Source: Toxonevra muliebris
Lineage: Eukaryota > Arthropoda > Insecta > Diptera > Pallopteridae
Length of the DNA stretch: 64,000 bases
Assembly: GCA_963691655.1 (NCBI GenBank)
Contig: OY829330.1
Span: 18,532,182 to 18,596,181 of the forward strand
Reading direction: 5' to 3'
The notes under the pieces are model-generated. The model was not told the origin of the DNA. It made no database searches and saw only the letters and a program-made list of their open reading frames with translations. This document shows, in pieces, positions 56,567-64,000 of this stretch; within the stretch, counting starts at the first letter, position 1; each line of letters starts with the position of its first letter. The position numbers were made by a program, and so were the translations under genes.

Positions 56567-56851
56567 TGTCAACATACGCTAAATAATGCATCCCTGCACC
56601 ATTCAGTGAAACTACCACGGCAACACGCTCGCGCCGTTGATACTTAGCGAGCAGTTGGTTTTTATTCGTCGTCGTGTTCACTCCTCGGTACTGAGTCCAC
56701 ATGAGCCAATCGTTCATTATCAGTTATTATTCTCAATAATATTCATATATATAATATTTTAAATGTTAAATTAACAATCTAATTAATTAAATGTCCTTAA
56801 AGATTATTTCCGTGTGTTATTATTATAAACAAATGCAAACGTATCCTGACA
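56567..56851 (+). repeat. 5' LTR, 285 bp
   Basis: It begins TGTC and ends GACA, a TG...CA LTR with 4-bp inverted ends. By eye it is identical to 61883-62167 except for two adjacent bases. It should hold the promoter: a TATATATAATATTTTAAATG stretch near 56750 is the best TATA-like candidate, and the R region would follow. Confidence 0.9.
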
Positions 56852-56857
56852 GTTTTT

Positions 56858-56873
56858 TTCAGAAGTGGGATCA
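56858..56873 (+). promoter_or_regulatory. Primer binding site candidate, tRNA-Leu type
   Basis: TCAGAAGTGGGATC lies seven bases after the LTR. From memory it is complementary to the 3' part of an insect tRNA-Leu, as used by some Gypsy elements. Its offset from the LTR end is greater than usual. Confidence 0.45.
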
Positions 56874-57017
56874 TTGTGGCTCAGTAAAATCAAACGAAAG
56901 TACTTCGCGTGTTCGAGTGGGTTGTAAACGTGGAAGCGAAAATAATAAAAAGAAATTATATGTGAGCGATAACAACGAAAATATTAAAACAATCGGTTTT
57001 TTTGTCAAATAATATAA

Positions 57018-57150
57018 AAATTTCGAGCATACGCGAAGGTTCTCGAACATTCGAACATACGCGAACGAGCAATAAAAGAAAAGTGATAACGTCAAGGTAC
57101 TCGAAAATTCGATCATACGCGAACAGGTATTAAAAAGAAAGCGAATAAAG
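57018..57150 (+). repeat. Leader repeats with TTCGANCATACGCGAA
   Basis: The 16-mer TTCGAGCATACGCGAA at about 57021 recurs as TTCGAACATACGCGAA near 57049 and TTCGATCATACGCGAA near 57108. The larger block GGTWCTCGAAMATTCGAWCA through AAAGAAAAG-like sequence is duplicated at about 57038 and 57096. The repeats sit in the 5' leader between primer site and gag, where gypsy carries its insulator, so a regulatory role is possible. Confidence 0.7.
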
Positions 57151-57238
57151 AGTGTGTAAAGTAAAAAGCAAAGAGCAAAAAGATATATTGCTTGTAAATC
57201 AAAAAGAGACGATTAGTGTGCAGTTGTCGAAAACAAAA

Positions 57239-60200
57239 ATGAACTTAAACGAATTGAGGAAAAAGTGCAAAGATGCTGGTTTGGCGACGACAGGGAAGAA
57301 AAGTGAATTAATTCAAAGATTAGAAGTTTTCGCTAGTGCCAATAGCAGTATGAATGAGACAAGTGCCCATTTAGCGTTATTGCAGCGCATTGATAGTCTT
57401 GAAAAAACAATAGCAAAGTTAGAGAAAAACAGTAGAAGTCCAGAAAATGAAATATTAAACGTTACCACAAATAATTTTACCCCTCTCGTAATGTCGTCAC
57501 CAGTACAAACCCAAGCTCAAGATGAAATAGTTTCACACTCGCGCGCCTATGAAATGCAAACACAAAACCAAGTAATTTCTTCTCCGCACGCAAATAATAT
57601 AACGCAAGTACAAAATATTTCACCACCTCATACGTACACGTTCGCTACAACACATGCTACACATGCACCGGTCGTTTCGCAGGTTATACTACATCCGCAA
57701 AATACACACGTTTCGAGCTCTTATGTGCCGTTTACAAATACAATCTATACGAATTCAAACAATCGTTATCTCGCGGAACCAACGTATACCCAAAACATAT
57801 TAAACAATTTACCGCCCCCGACGTCTATCGCAACGTTTATACCCGTGAGTCAAACGGGCTCACATCCGTATTTACAAACGTATCCGAAACCGTACTCACA
57901 AACGTATCACAGTGAGATTAATCCGCAACCGTTCATAAATTCGAATAATCAAAACGCAATCGCATCTAATCCGGGTGTTCATTCACCAAACGTGCATCCG
58001 TTCGCACAAATGTATAATCCGTATAGTGGTATGCGTGATATCGTCGCGCTACTGCCAGATTTTAATCCTTCGTCCGATAAATCGCTAAACGCGCAACAAT
58101 TCGTTCAGCGTGTAGAAATGCTATCATTAGCATATGGTTGGGAAGACCACACGGTAATATTAGCCGCGCAACAAAAAATGCTAGGCCCCGCAAAATATTG
58201 GGTGGATTCACTCCGTGAAGTGTTTACCACTTGGTCGCAATTTGTGCAAAAATTTATTCGCGATTTTCCGTGTACACAAAACGTTGCCGATGTGCATATT
58301 AAAATGTCACAAACCAAACGAAATTTAAACGAATCGCCTCAAGACTTTTATTATAAAATGCTCGCGCTTGGAGCAAAAGGCAATCTATCAGAGACTGCAA
58401 TCGCTCGTCATATCGTAAACGGTATTAACGAACCCGATCTAAAAAAGAAAATTTCAAACGAATATGCAACTTGCAATGAACTTTTACACGATATAATCAG
58501 TTACTGTAATTACAATGAACTAAAGTTTACCACCGGTAAACCGAAATATACCCCACCGCTAGTACCGACTAACTCGAAAACAAATGAAAAGCCCATAGAT
58601 AATAAAACTCTTAAGTGTTTTAATTGTTTTAAATTTGGTCACTACTCGATAAAGTGCCCCGAACCACAAAGAAAAGATCGCTGTCAGATTTGCCAGCGCA
58701 CGACACATAAAACCGCAGATTGTCCGAACAAGAATAATAAACCAAACGTTAACAACATAATTGAAAATACCACCGATACCGAAATTGTGAAAGAAATAAT
58801 GGTTAACGGGTACAAAACTCGTGCTTTCGTTGATCCGGGTAGTAATCGAACATTAATTCGCCATTCGTACGCCAATTTTATTGGGCAATGCATACCATGT
58901 TATACCATACTGCGAGGATTTGCTGGTGGTAAGTACGCTTGTACTAATAAAATCAATGTCTCTCTTGACATCGACAATCATAACTACGAAATTGAACTAC
59001 TCGTTGTCGATGACGACTGCCTGGTTGAAAATATTTTACTTGGTAGAGACACCCTGTGCCGCAAAGGAAAACGGGTTATCATTGAAAATGACGAATGTTG
59101 GGTTGAACACGCTCAAGGGTTAAAACAACAGTCAACGCAACTAACGACACAAGAACAACAACAACTAAATTCTATTCTCGCAAACAATCGCAAAAGTTTC
59201 GCCGAGAACGCGTCGGAATTGGGAGTTTGCATTGTTACGCAAATGGAAATTGAGTTAACTACCAACGTCCCCGTCAATATGAAACCATACCGTATCGCTT
59301 TCGCTAAACGGCAAATCGTAAATAATATCATCACAGAATTGCTAGCTACTAACATCATTAGACTATCAGAATCCCCATATGCGTCCCCAGTTGTATTGGT
59401 GGAAAAGAAAAATGGAGAACATCGTCTTTGCGTCGACTATCGACAACTCAATCGTATCACAAATAAAATTCCGTTTCCAATGCCGATAATGGAAGAGCAG
59501 TTCGCGCAGCTAGCTGGTAACCGGTACTTCACTACAGTAGACCTACGTATGGGTTACCATCAAATCGAAATTGCAGAGTCATCAAGAAAATATACTGCCT
59601 TCATCACTAACGACGGTCACTACGAATATAATCGCATGCCATTTGGTTTGGTCAACGCTCCGGCAATTTTCCAATCCGTAATGAATAAAATCGTTTCAAA
59701 AATGAAACCTGGGGAAGTTCTCGCGTATCTCGACGATGTTATAATCCCCAGTAAAACTATTAATGAAGGTCTATATCGCTTGCAAAAATTTCTATCAATT
59801 CTTAAAGAGAATGGTCTCACACTACGGTTCGACAAATGCGTATTCTTAGCTACTGAAATAACACATTTAGGCCATGTCATCAATGGGGAAGGGATCTCGC
59901 CCGGAAAACAAAAAGTCAGCGCAATTAAAAATTTTAAAACACCCTCCAACGTTACAGAAATTCGTAGATTTCTTGGTCTGACTGGTTTTTTCAGAAAATT
60001 CGTACAAGATTACTCACAAATCTCGAAGCCACTCACACAATTATTACATAAATCTGAAACAAATCGCTTTACATGGGGGGAAACGCAGCAACAAGCTTTT
60101 TCGTCGCTTATTGAGGTCCTGTGTTCCAAACCCGTTCTGGCGCTTTACGATTTTACCGCTGAGCACGAAGTGCACACTGATGCTAGCAGTATTGGTCTCG

Positions 60201-61963
60201 GCGGTGTATTATTGCAAACGACCGATGGTAAAAACTATCAACCTGTATTTTACTACAGCCGTCATTGTTCCGAAGCTGAAAGCCGCTACCACAGCTACGA
60301 ACTGGAAGTTCTTGCAGTGGTCGAATCCTTGGAACGTTTCCGTATTTACGTTCTAGGTAAACCTTTCCGTCTCATCACCGATTGTTCAGCTATCGCTAAA
60401 GCTAAAGCCAACAAAGAAATTATCCCGAAAATCGCTCGTTGGTACATGAAATTATTGGAATACGATTGCCAAATTGTACATCGTCAGGGGAATCGCATGT
60501 CACATGTCGATGCACTCAGCCGATCTCCAGATCAACCCGTAAATGAAGTTGAACCTGCTGGTTTTATTTTAAAAGTGACTGCCGATACCGAAGACTGGTT
60601 GTTAACGATGCAACTGCAGGATGAATCGCTGAAACACATAATCTCTGTTCTCAAAGACGAATATAAATCCGACCAAGCTAAACAATTTAAAACCGAATAT
60701 CGCCTTGAAAAACACCGGCTATACCGCAAAATCGACAATGAGTTAAGGTTTGTTGTTCCGAAAGCCATACGATGGAGGGTCGTGCAGTGGTGTCATGATG
60801 ACATGGGTCATTTTGGTCTAGACAAAACAATCGCACGCGTAACGGAAAAATTTTGGTTTCCAAAAATCCGTAAGTACGTAAAAGAATACCTTGCATCCTG
60901 TGTAGAATGTTGTTACTACAAAGCCCGTGGTGGGAAAGTAGAAGGTTGCCTGCATTACAGCACTATTGAACCAATACCGTTCCACACCGTACACGTGGAT
61001 CATCTGGGACCTTTTGAACGAAGTAAGAAAGGCATGCTTTATGTGTTGGCTATCTCTGATGCGTTCACAAAATTTCTAATCGTAAAACCCGTTCGTAATA
61101 CAAAAACCGACCCCGTCATAAATGCATTTAACGAAATGACTAGTTATTTTGGCTTACCAAAACGCATTGTCTCAGATAGAGGTACCGCGTTTACTTCGAA
61201 AGCATTCGAAGATTACTGCGACCACAATAACATTCAACACATCAAGACAGCTGTCCGCACACCGAGAGCTAATGGGCAGGTCGAGCGGGCAAATCTAGTT
61301 ATATTAAACTTCATTCGAACCTCAACGAAAAATCCAAAAGAATGGGACCGTACACTCCGAGAACTACAGTGGACGATTAACTCGCAAAAGAACGCTACAT
61401 CTGGGTTTAGCCCTAACGAATTGGTTTTTGATTTCAAACTCGTTGACATTACACAAAATCGACTACTTGCCGCTATACATTCCGATATCGAGCCACAAAA
61501 TGAATTGCGAATCACTGAAAAACGTCAGCAAGCTGCAGACAACATAATGAAAGAGCGACAGAAATGGAAACTGCGTTTTGACCATAAGCACGCTAACCCT
61601 ACCAAATACGCTGTCAACGATCTAGTTGTCATCGCGCACGTTGCACCGGCTACAGGCGACTCTCGCAAGCTTGAACCGAGATATCGAGGACCGTATGTCA
61701 TCACAAAGATTCTTGACAACGACAGGTATGTGATAGAAGACATACCAGGTATGCAAATTACCCAGCGTAAATTTGGGTCAATATATTCATCTGACAAGAT
61801 TAAACCTTGGTGCCGAAATTCGCCACATCTGAGGATGAGTTGGAAGGAATCGAGGACGATTCCAGGTCAGAAGTGGCCGAGCTGTCAACATACGCTAAAT
61901 AATGCATCAATGCACCATTCAGTGAAACTACCACGGCAACACGCTCGCGCCGTTGATACTTAG
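57239..61963 (+). CDS. Gag-Pol polyprotein, 1574 codons, SAP-like domain at N-terminus
   Basis: I start at ATG 57239; the frame is open back to 57152 but without an earlier ATG. In order: a SAP-like helix-turn-helix (57239-57335), a short coiled coil (LLQRIDSLEKTIAKLEK), a P/Q/T/N-rich stretch, a Gag capsid-like domain (58020-58500), two zinc knuckles (58616-58657 and 58682-58723), a protease with FVDPGSN (Asp codon 58832), RT with YLDD (59725-59736), RNase H (Asp codon 60179), an integrase with HHCC (about 60793-60914) and D, D, E codons at 60998, 61175 and 61283 (35 residues between the last two), and a GPY module (RYRGPYVITK). All catalytic residues I can check are present, except that the protease has DPG instead of the usual DTG or DSG. 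Confidence 0.93.
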   Translation: MNLNELRKKCKDAGLATTGKKSELIQRLEVFASANSSMNETSAHLALLQRIDSLEKTIAKLEKNSRSPENEILNVTTNNFTPLVMSSPVQTQAQDEIVSHSRAYEMQTQNQVISSPHANNITQVQNISPPHTYTFATTHATHAPVVSQVILHPQNTHVSSSYVPFTNTIYTNSNNRYLAEPTYTQNILNNLPPPTSIATFIPVSQTGSHPYLQTYPKPYSQTYHSEINPQPFINSNNQNAIASNPGVHSPNVHPFAQMYNPYSGMRDIVALLPDFNPSSDKSLNAQQFVQRVEMLSLAYGWEDHTVILAAQQKMLGPAKYWVDSLREVFTTWSQFVQKFIRDFPCTQNVADVHIKMSQTKRNLNESPQDFYYKMLALGAKGNLSETAIARHIVNGINEPDLKKKISNEYATCNELLHDIISYCNYNELKFTTGKPKYTPPLVPTNSKTNEKPIDNKTLKCFNCFKFGHYSIKCPEPQRKDRCQICQRTTHKTADCPNKNNKPNVNNIIENTTDTEIVKEIMVNGYKTRAFVDPGSNRTLIRHSYANFIGQCIPCYTILRGFAGGKYACTNKINVSLDIDNHNYEIELLVVDDDCLVENILLGRDTLCRKGKRVIIENDECWVEHAQGLKQQSTQLTTQEQQQLNSILANNRKSFAENASELGVCIVTQMEIELTTNVPVNMKPYRIAFAKRQIVNNIITELLATNIIRLSESPYASPVVLVEKKNGEHRLCVDYRQLNRITNKIPFPMPIMEEQFAQLAGNRYFTTVDLRMGYHQIEIAESSRKYTAFITNDGHYEYNRMPFGLVNAPAIFQSVMNKIVSKMKPGEVLAYLDDVIIPSKTINEGLYRLQKFLSILKENGLTLRFDKCVFLATEITHLGHVINGEGISPGKQKVSAIKNFKTPSNVTEIRRFLGLTGFFRKFVQDYSQISKPLTQLLHKSETNRFTWGETQQQAFSSLIEVLCSKPVLALYDFTAEHEVHTDASSIGLGGVLLQTTDGKNYQPVFYYSRHCSEAESRYHSYELEVLAVVESLERFRIYVLGKPFRLITDCSAIAKAKANKEIIPKIARWYMKLLEYDCQIVHRQGNRMSHVDALSRSPDQPVNEVEPAGFILKVTADTEDWLLTMQLQDESLKHIISVLKDEYKSDQAKQFKTEYRLEKHRLYRKIDNELRFVVPKAIRWRVVQWCHDDMGHFGLDKTIARVTEKFWFPKIRKYVKEYLASCVECCYYKARGGKVEGCLHYSTIEPIPFHTVHVDHLGPFERSKKGMLYVLAISDAFTKFLIVKPVRNTKTDPVINAFNEMTSYFGLPKRIVSDRGTAFTSKAFEDYCDHNNIQHIKTAVRTPRANGQVERANLVILNFIRTSTKNPKEWDRTLRELQWTINSQKNATSGFSPNELVFDFKLVDITQNRLLAAIHSDIEPQNELRITEKRQQAADNIMKERQKWKLRFDHKHANPTKYAVNDLVVIAHVAPATGDSRKLEPRYRGPYVITKILDNDRYVIEDIPGMQITQRKFGSIYSSDKIKPWCRNSPHLRMSWKESRTIPGQKWPSCQHTLNNASMHHSVKLPRQHARAVDT

Positions 61964-62167
61964 CGAGCAGTTGGTTTTTATTCGTCGTCGTGTTCACTCC
62001 TCGGTACTGAGTCCACATGAGCCAATCGTTCATTATCAGTTATTATTCTCAATAATATTCATATATATAATATTTTAAATGTTAAATTAACAATCTAATT
62101 AATTAAATGTCCTTAAAGATTATTTCCGTGTGTTATTATTATAAACAAATGCAAACGTATCCTGACA
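61883..62167 (+). repeat. 3' LTR, 285 bp
   Basis: It matches the 5' LTR except at 61909-61910. The gag-pol frame runs 81 bases into it, stopping at 61963. The purine-rich stretch GAGTTGGAAGGAATCGAGGA at 61837-61856 lies too far upstream to be a certain polypurine tract. Confidence 0.9.
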
Positions 62168-62171
62168 ATTG
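62168..62171 (+). other. 4-bp target duplication, right copy (ATTG)
   Basis: It matches 56563-56566. The minus-strand Gypsy coding continues immediately to its right. Confidence 0.8.
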
Positions 62172-62296
62172 AATAACTGATTTTGCATTTCTTTTAATCG
62201 GTATTGTTACAACTACATTTTTAATGGCGCTTATCTTCTTTATTGCTGCCGACTTATTAACTTCGTCGTTTATTTCATTAACATCATACCCAACTT

Positions 62297-62938
62297 TTAG
62301 CACCCCGAGAAAATTTTTCCAGGACTATCCATAACGAAAACTTCAGCGATAGTACCCTTCATGCCAATTTCAATTTCCGCTTCAAATACGCCAACAACTG
62401 GTAATGTATGTCCACCGTAGGCTTTAAATATCTTGTCTGTTGCTTTCCTTTGATTTGATACCTTTATTTCAGCCAATTTTAACTTTCTCCATGTTTTCCC
62501 ATCGACTAAATTAAACTTTGACCCTGAATCAATAATATCTCTAGTTTCAATACCAACAATTTTGCATGAAACTTCATTTCCTTCACTTTTATCCATTAGG
62601 CAGAAAATGTACGTTTCGTTTTCATCATTTGTTACATATTTAACTGCGTCTTCAATCTTCCCTTCCTTGACTGATATGGGCCTTGTGATTGATTTATCCT
62701 TTCTTTCATATTGTTTAAATCTTATGTTGTTTATACGTTTCTGTGAACGGCATTTTCGACTAAAATGATCACGACCACCACATTTGTTGCATCTTTTCCC
62801 TTTTGCTGGACATTTTTCAAAGTTTTCATCATGGCCCTCATAACCGCAACACCAATTAAACACCAATTCATTTATTTTTGCGGTTTTAGAAACTTCTTCC
62901 AGCGTGGTGTTTCCCAGCTTAATTAATTCGCGTCGCAT
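62297..62938 (-). pseudogene. Gag zinc knuckles and protease of the minus-strand Gypsy element
   Basis: From 62938 the frame has CCGYEGHDENFEKC, a zinc knuckle in which the first cysteine of the CX2C pair has been replaced, and CNKCGGRDHFSRKC, a standard CX2CX4HX4C knuckle. The protease follows with TRDIIDSGSKFNLVDG (DSG active site) and ends with VFMDSPGKIFSGC-like sequence and a stop at 62297-62299. Coding of the linker to RT continues in another frame up to the insertion at 62168. It lies ten bases after the gag frame. Confidence 0.8.
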
Positions 62939-62947
62939 CTCTGTCGA

Positions 62948-63412
62948 TTAACATCCTTGAATTAGGCGATCCTTGATCATCATCTCACGTTTCGCCCCAT
63001 AATCGCAATAGTTTGATTGAATTTGTAGTCTCATTATAAACCCGTCAATGGATTCATTTGCTTTCTGTTTCAATGAGTTAAAAACCAGATGCTCATACGT
63101 TGTATGTTGTTTTGGTAAGAAATACTCATTTAATTTGGTTATAGCAACGTCGTATGCCGATATTGACAGCACATATCCATCAGCCAATGGCTCACCGCTT
63201 GTAACTACGTTCCCTTCTACTTCCGGCAAATTTTCAAAAATGTCTTGTACTTTGGGTCCGACGAAATGCATCAACATTCTGCGTTTGGTTTCTGGCTCTT
63301 CAATGCTGCTAGCTTCCATACAAAATTCGGATGCCCGTAACCAGTTCCTCCATTCCGTTCCGCAGTTTTCACCATATGCTGCATAATCAAATGGTGGTAC
63401 GGTTAACGCCAT
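62948..63412 (-). pseudogene. Gag N-terminal part of the minus-strand Gypsy element
   Basis: A frame of 154 codons starts MALTVPPFDYAAYGENCGTE and has WRNWLRASEFCMEASSIEEP, then MLMHFVGPKVQDIFENLPEV. Length, composition and its place directly before two zinc knuckles identify it as Gag. The C-terminal YGAKREMMIKDRLIQGC is the conserved end of the capsid-like domain of Gypsy Gags. It then stops and continues ten bases later in a new frame, so one frame break separates it from the knuckles. Start chosen at the only upstream ATG in the frame. Confidence 0.75.
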
Positions 63413-63838
63413 ACGTTTAAACGAACCTTCAATTATTGTGCATTAAATAAAATCTACTTAAAATTCACAATCGATTAGGTTGCCCCCAACAATTTTCTTT
63501 TTTTTTCTTTTCTTTCTTCGTCTGGCAAACGTTAAGGTTGCCCTACACTCAATAAACAATTCTCATTTCAATCTTTCTCGCAAAGTTTAGGTTGCGCATT
63601 CCCAATAAAATCAAATTTTCTTATTGAGCAAACGTTTAGGTTGCAACACTACTAATTTAAAATTGATTTTAAATCAATTCTATATATATCCATAAAATTC
63701 GATTATTTTTGTCTGTTTAGTTTTCATCTCTAGCATTAACCGAATTTTCTCCTCTTCTCAATGAATATCTCTTGTCGTCTCTTTCTTTCTTGTGATATTG
63801 CAGAGCCATTCGTTTTCTTTCTTGGGCTTGCATTTACA
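63413..63838 (-). other. Leader region of the minus-strand Gypsy element
   Basis: Upstream of gag on the minus strand. The phrase TTAGGTTGC or TAAGGTTGC recurs near 63475, 63530, 63586 and 63631, so the leader is made of a diverged ~50-bp repeat. A CT-rich tract lies at 63497-63520. No LTR is identified. Confidence 0.5.
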
Positions 63839-63906
63839 ATATATGTCCAAGAAACTGGACCTTTTCTGCACAGTTTACGCATTTATTATGATTCAATATA
63901 ATATTG
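63839..63906 (-). repeat. Displaced 68-bp fragment of Gypsy RT
   Basis: ATATGTCCAAGAAACTGGAC onward matches 55979-56045 with only two differences over about 66 bp. It encodes part of the same RT (around KCVNCAEKVQFLGHI) but stands alone outside the element, upstream of gag. Confidence 0.85.
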
Positions 63907-64000
63907 CCCATTCGCCGTTTGATCTCACCAAATTGCGAAATACCGAAACGCAAAAATGGCCACTGCAGTACGCTTTCTTATTAAAATTTCTCTTTTTTCT
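63907..64000. other. Window end, unassigned
   Basis: Nothing recognisable in the last 94 bases. Confidence 0.4.

Larger units (their letters stand above)
56567..62167 (+). mobile_element. Young, apparently intact Ty3/Gypsy retrotransposon, 5601 bp
   Basis: Two 285-bp LTRs starting TGTCAACATACGC and ending CCTGACA flank a leader with a primer site and one long gag-pol frame. The LTRs differ only at two adjacent bases (CC at 56593-56594, AA at 61909-61910). The target duplication is ATTG. Gag, zinc knuckles, protease, RT, RNase H and a DD35E integrase are all in one uninterrupted frame. It lacks env. It lies in a dead Gypsy element of the opposite orientation. Confidence 0.92.
54206..63412 (-). 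mobile_element. Minus-strand Ty3/Gypsy element, split by a younger element
   Basis: Gag and protease lie at 63412-62297, and RT, RNase H and integrase at 56566-54206, with a complete Gypsy element of the opposite orientation between them. The coding resumes at the insertion point with the ATTG target duplication on each side. The gag, two-knuckle and protease arrangement suggests a Mag-like lineage, tentatively. Stops and deletions in gag, RNase H and integrase make it inactive. LTRs are not identified. Confidence 0.8.

Noticed and set aside
57152..57238. Extending gag-pol 29 codons upstream
   Set aside because: The upstream open codons contain no ATG; the ATG at 57239 directly starts the SAP-like domain.
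61800..62033. Minus-strand frame MNDWLMWTQYRGVNTTTNK, present also at 56508-56717
   Set aside because: It is duplicated because it is the antisense of the two LTRs, not a gene.
1..64000. CRISPR array, bacterial operon or prophage signals
   Set aside because: There are no evenly spaced repeats with unique spacers, no ribosome-binding patterns and no dense coding; all long frames are eukaryotic transposon genes.

Overview
The window looks like repeat-rich nuclear DNA from an insect, most likely a fly (Diptera). It is very AT-rich with long A/T runs, and its only long open frames belong to transposable elements. Those elements are the sort common in flies: Jockey/CR1-like and R1/LOA-like LINEs, Ty3/Gypsy elements including one related to the 17.6/297 group, Tc1-like, hAT-like and Transib-like DNA transposons, and many short elements with terminal inverted repeats (TIRs). 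I found no ordinary host gene that I could support well. Two short open frames (2326-2490 and 24730-24909) are weak exon candidates. I saw no rRNA, tRNA or CRISPR.

Layout. 1-4600: AT-rich DNA with one copy of an interspersed repeat and a 784-bp Transib-like element (2859-3642) whose ends resemble a V(D)J recombination signal with a 23-bp spacer. 4600-9820: a nearly full-length but dead R1/LOA-type LINE between two inverted ~125-bp arms. 10.8-14.7 kb: an element bounded by TA dinucleotides, carrying a 5'-truncated Jockey-like LINE with a 12-bp target duplication and an 869-bp MITE; a second, empty and truncated copy is at 21.7-22.9 kb. 15.4-19.9 kb: a MITE and a dismembered LINE on the minus strand. 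20-30 kb: mostly gene-free, with a repeat element containing GTAGTAGAAAA-like arrays (27.8-29.7 kb).

29.8-37.8 kb: a decayed 17.6/297-like LTR retrotransposon with a LINE inserted in its leader. 38.1-39.6 kb: a Tc1-like transposon of the IR/DR type. 40.3-48.5 kb: two degenerate LINEs head to tail; the second carries a 2.08-kb foldback element with a 4-bp target duplication. 48.5-51.3 kb: minus-strand fragments of an R1/LOA-type LINE and a Gypsy integrase. 52.2-54.1 kb: a LINE interrupted by a 711-bp hAT-type MITE. 54.2-63.4 kb: a minus-strand Gypsy element split by a young, apparently intact 5.6-kb Gypsy element (56567-62167). The young element has two 285-bp LTRs differing at two adjacent bases, a 4-bp duplication (ATTG) and one 1574-codon gag-pol frame starting with a SAP-like domain.

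The genes here work only within their own elements. The useful structure is the nesting, which gives an order of events: the old LINEs and the minus-strand Gypsy element came first, the DNA transposons and MITEs landed in some of them, and the SAP-gag Gypsy element is the latest arrival. Everything is read by eye; family names below superfamily level are tentative.
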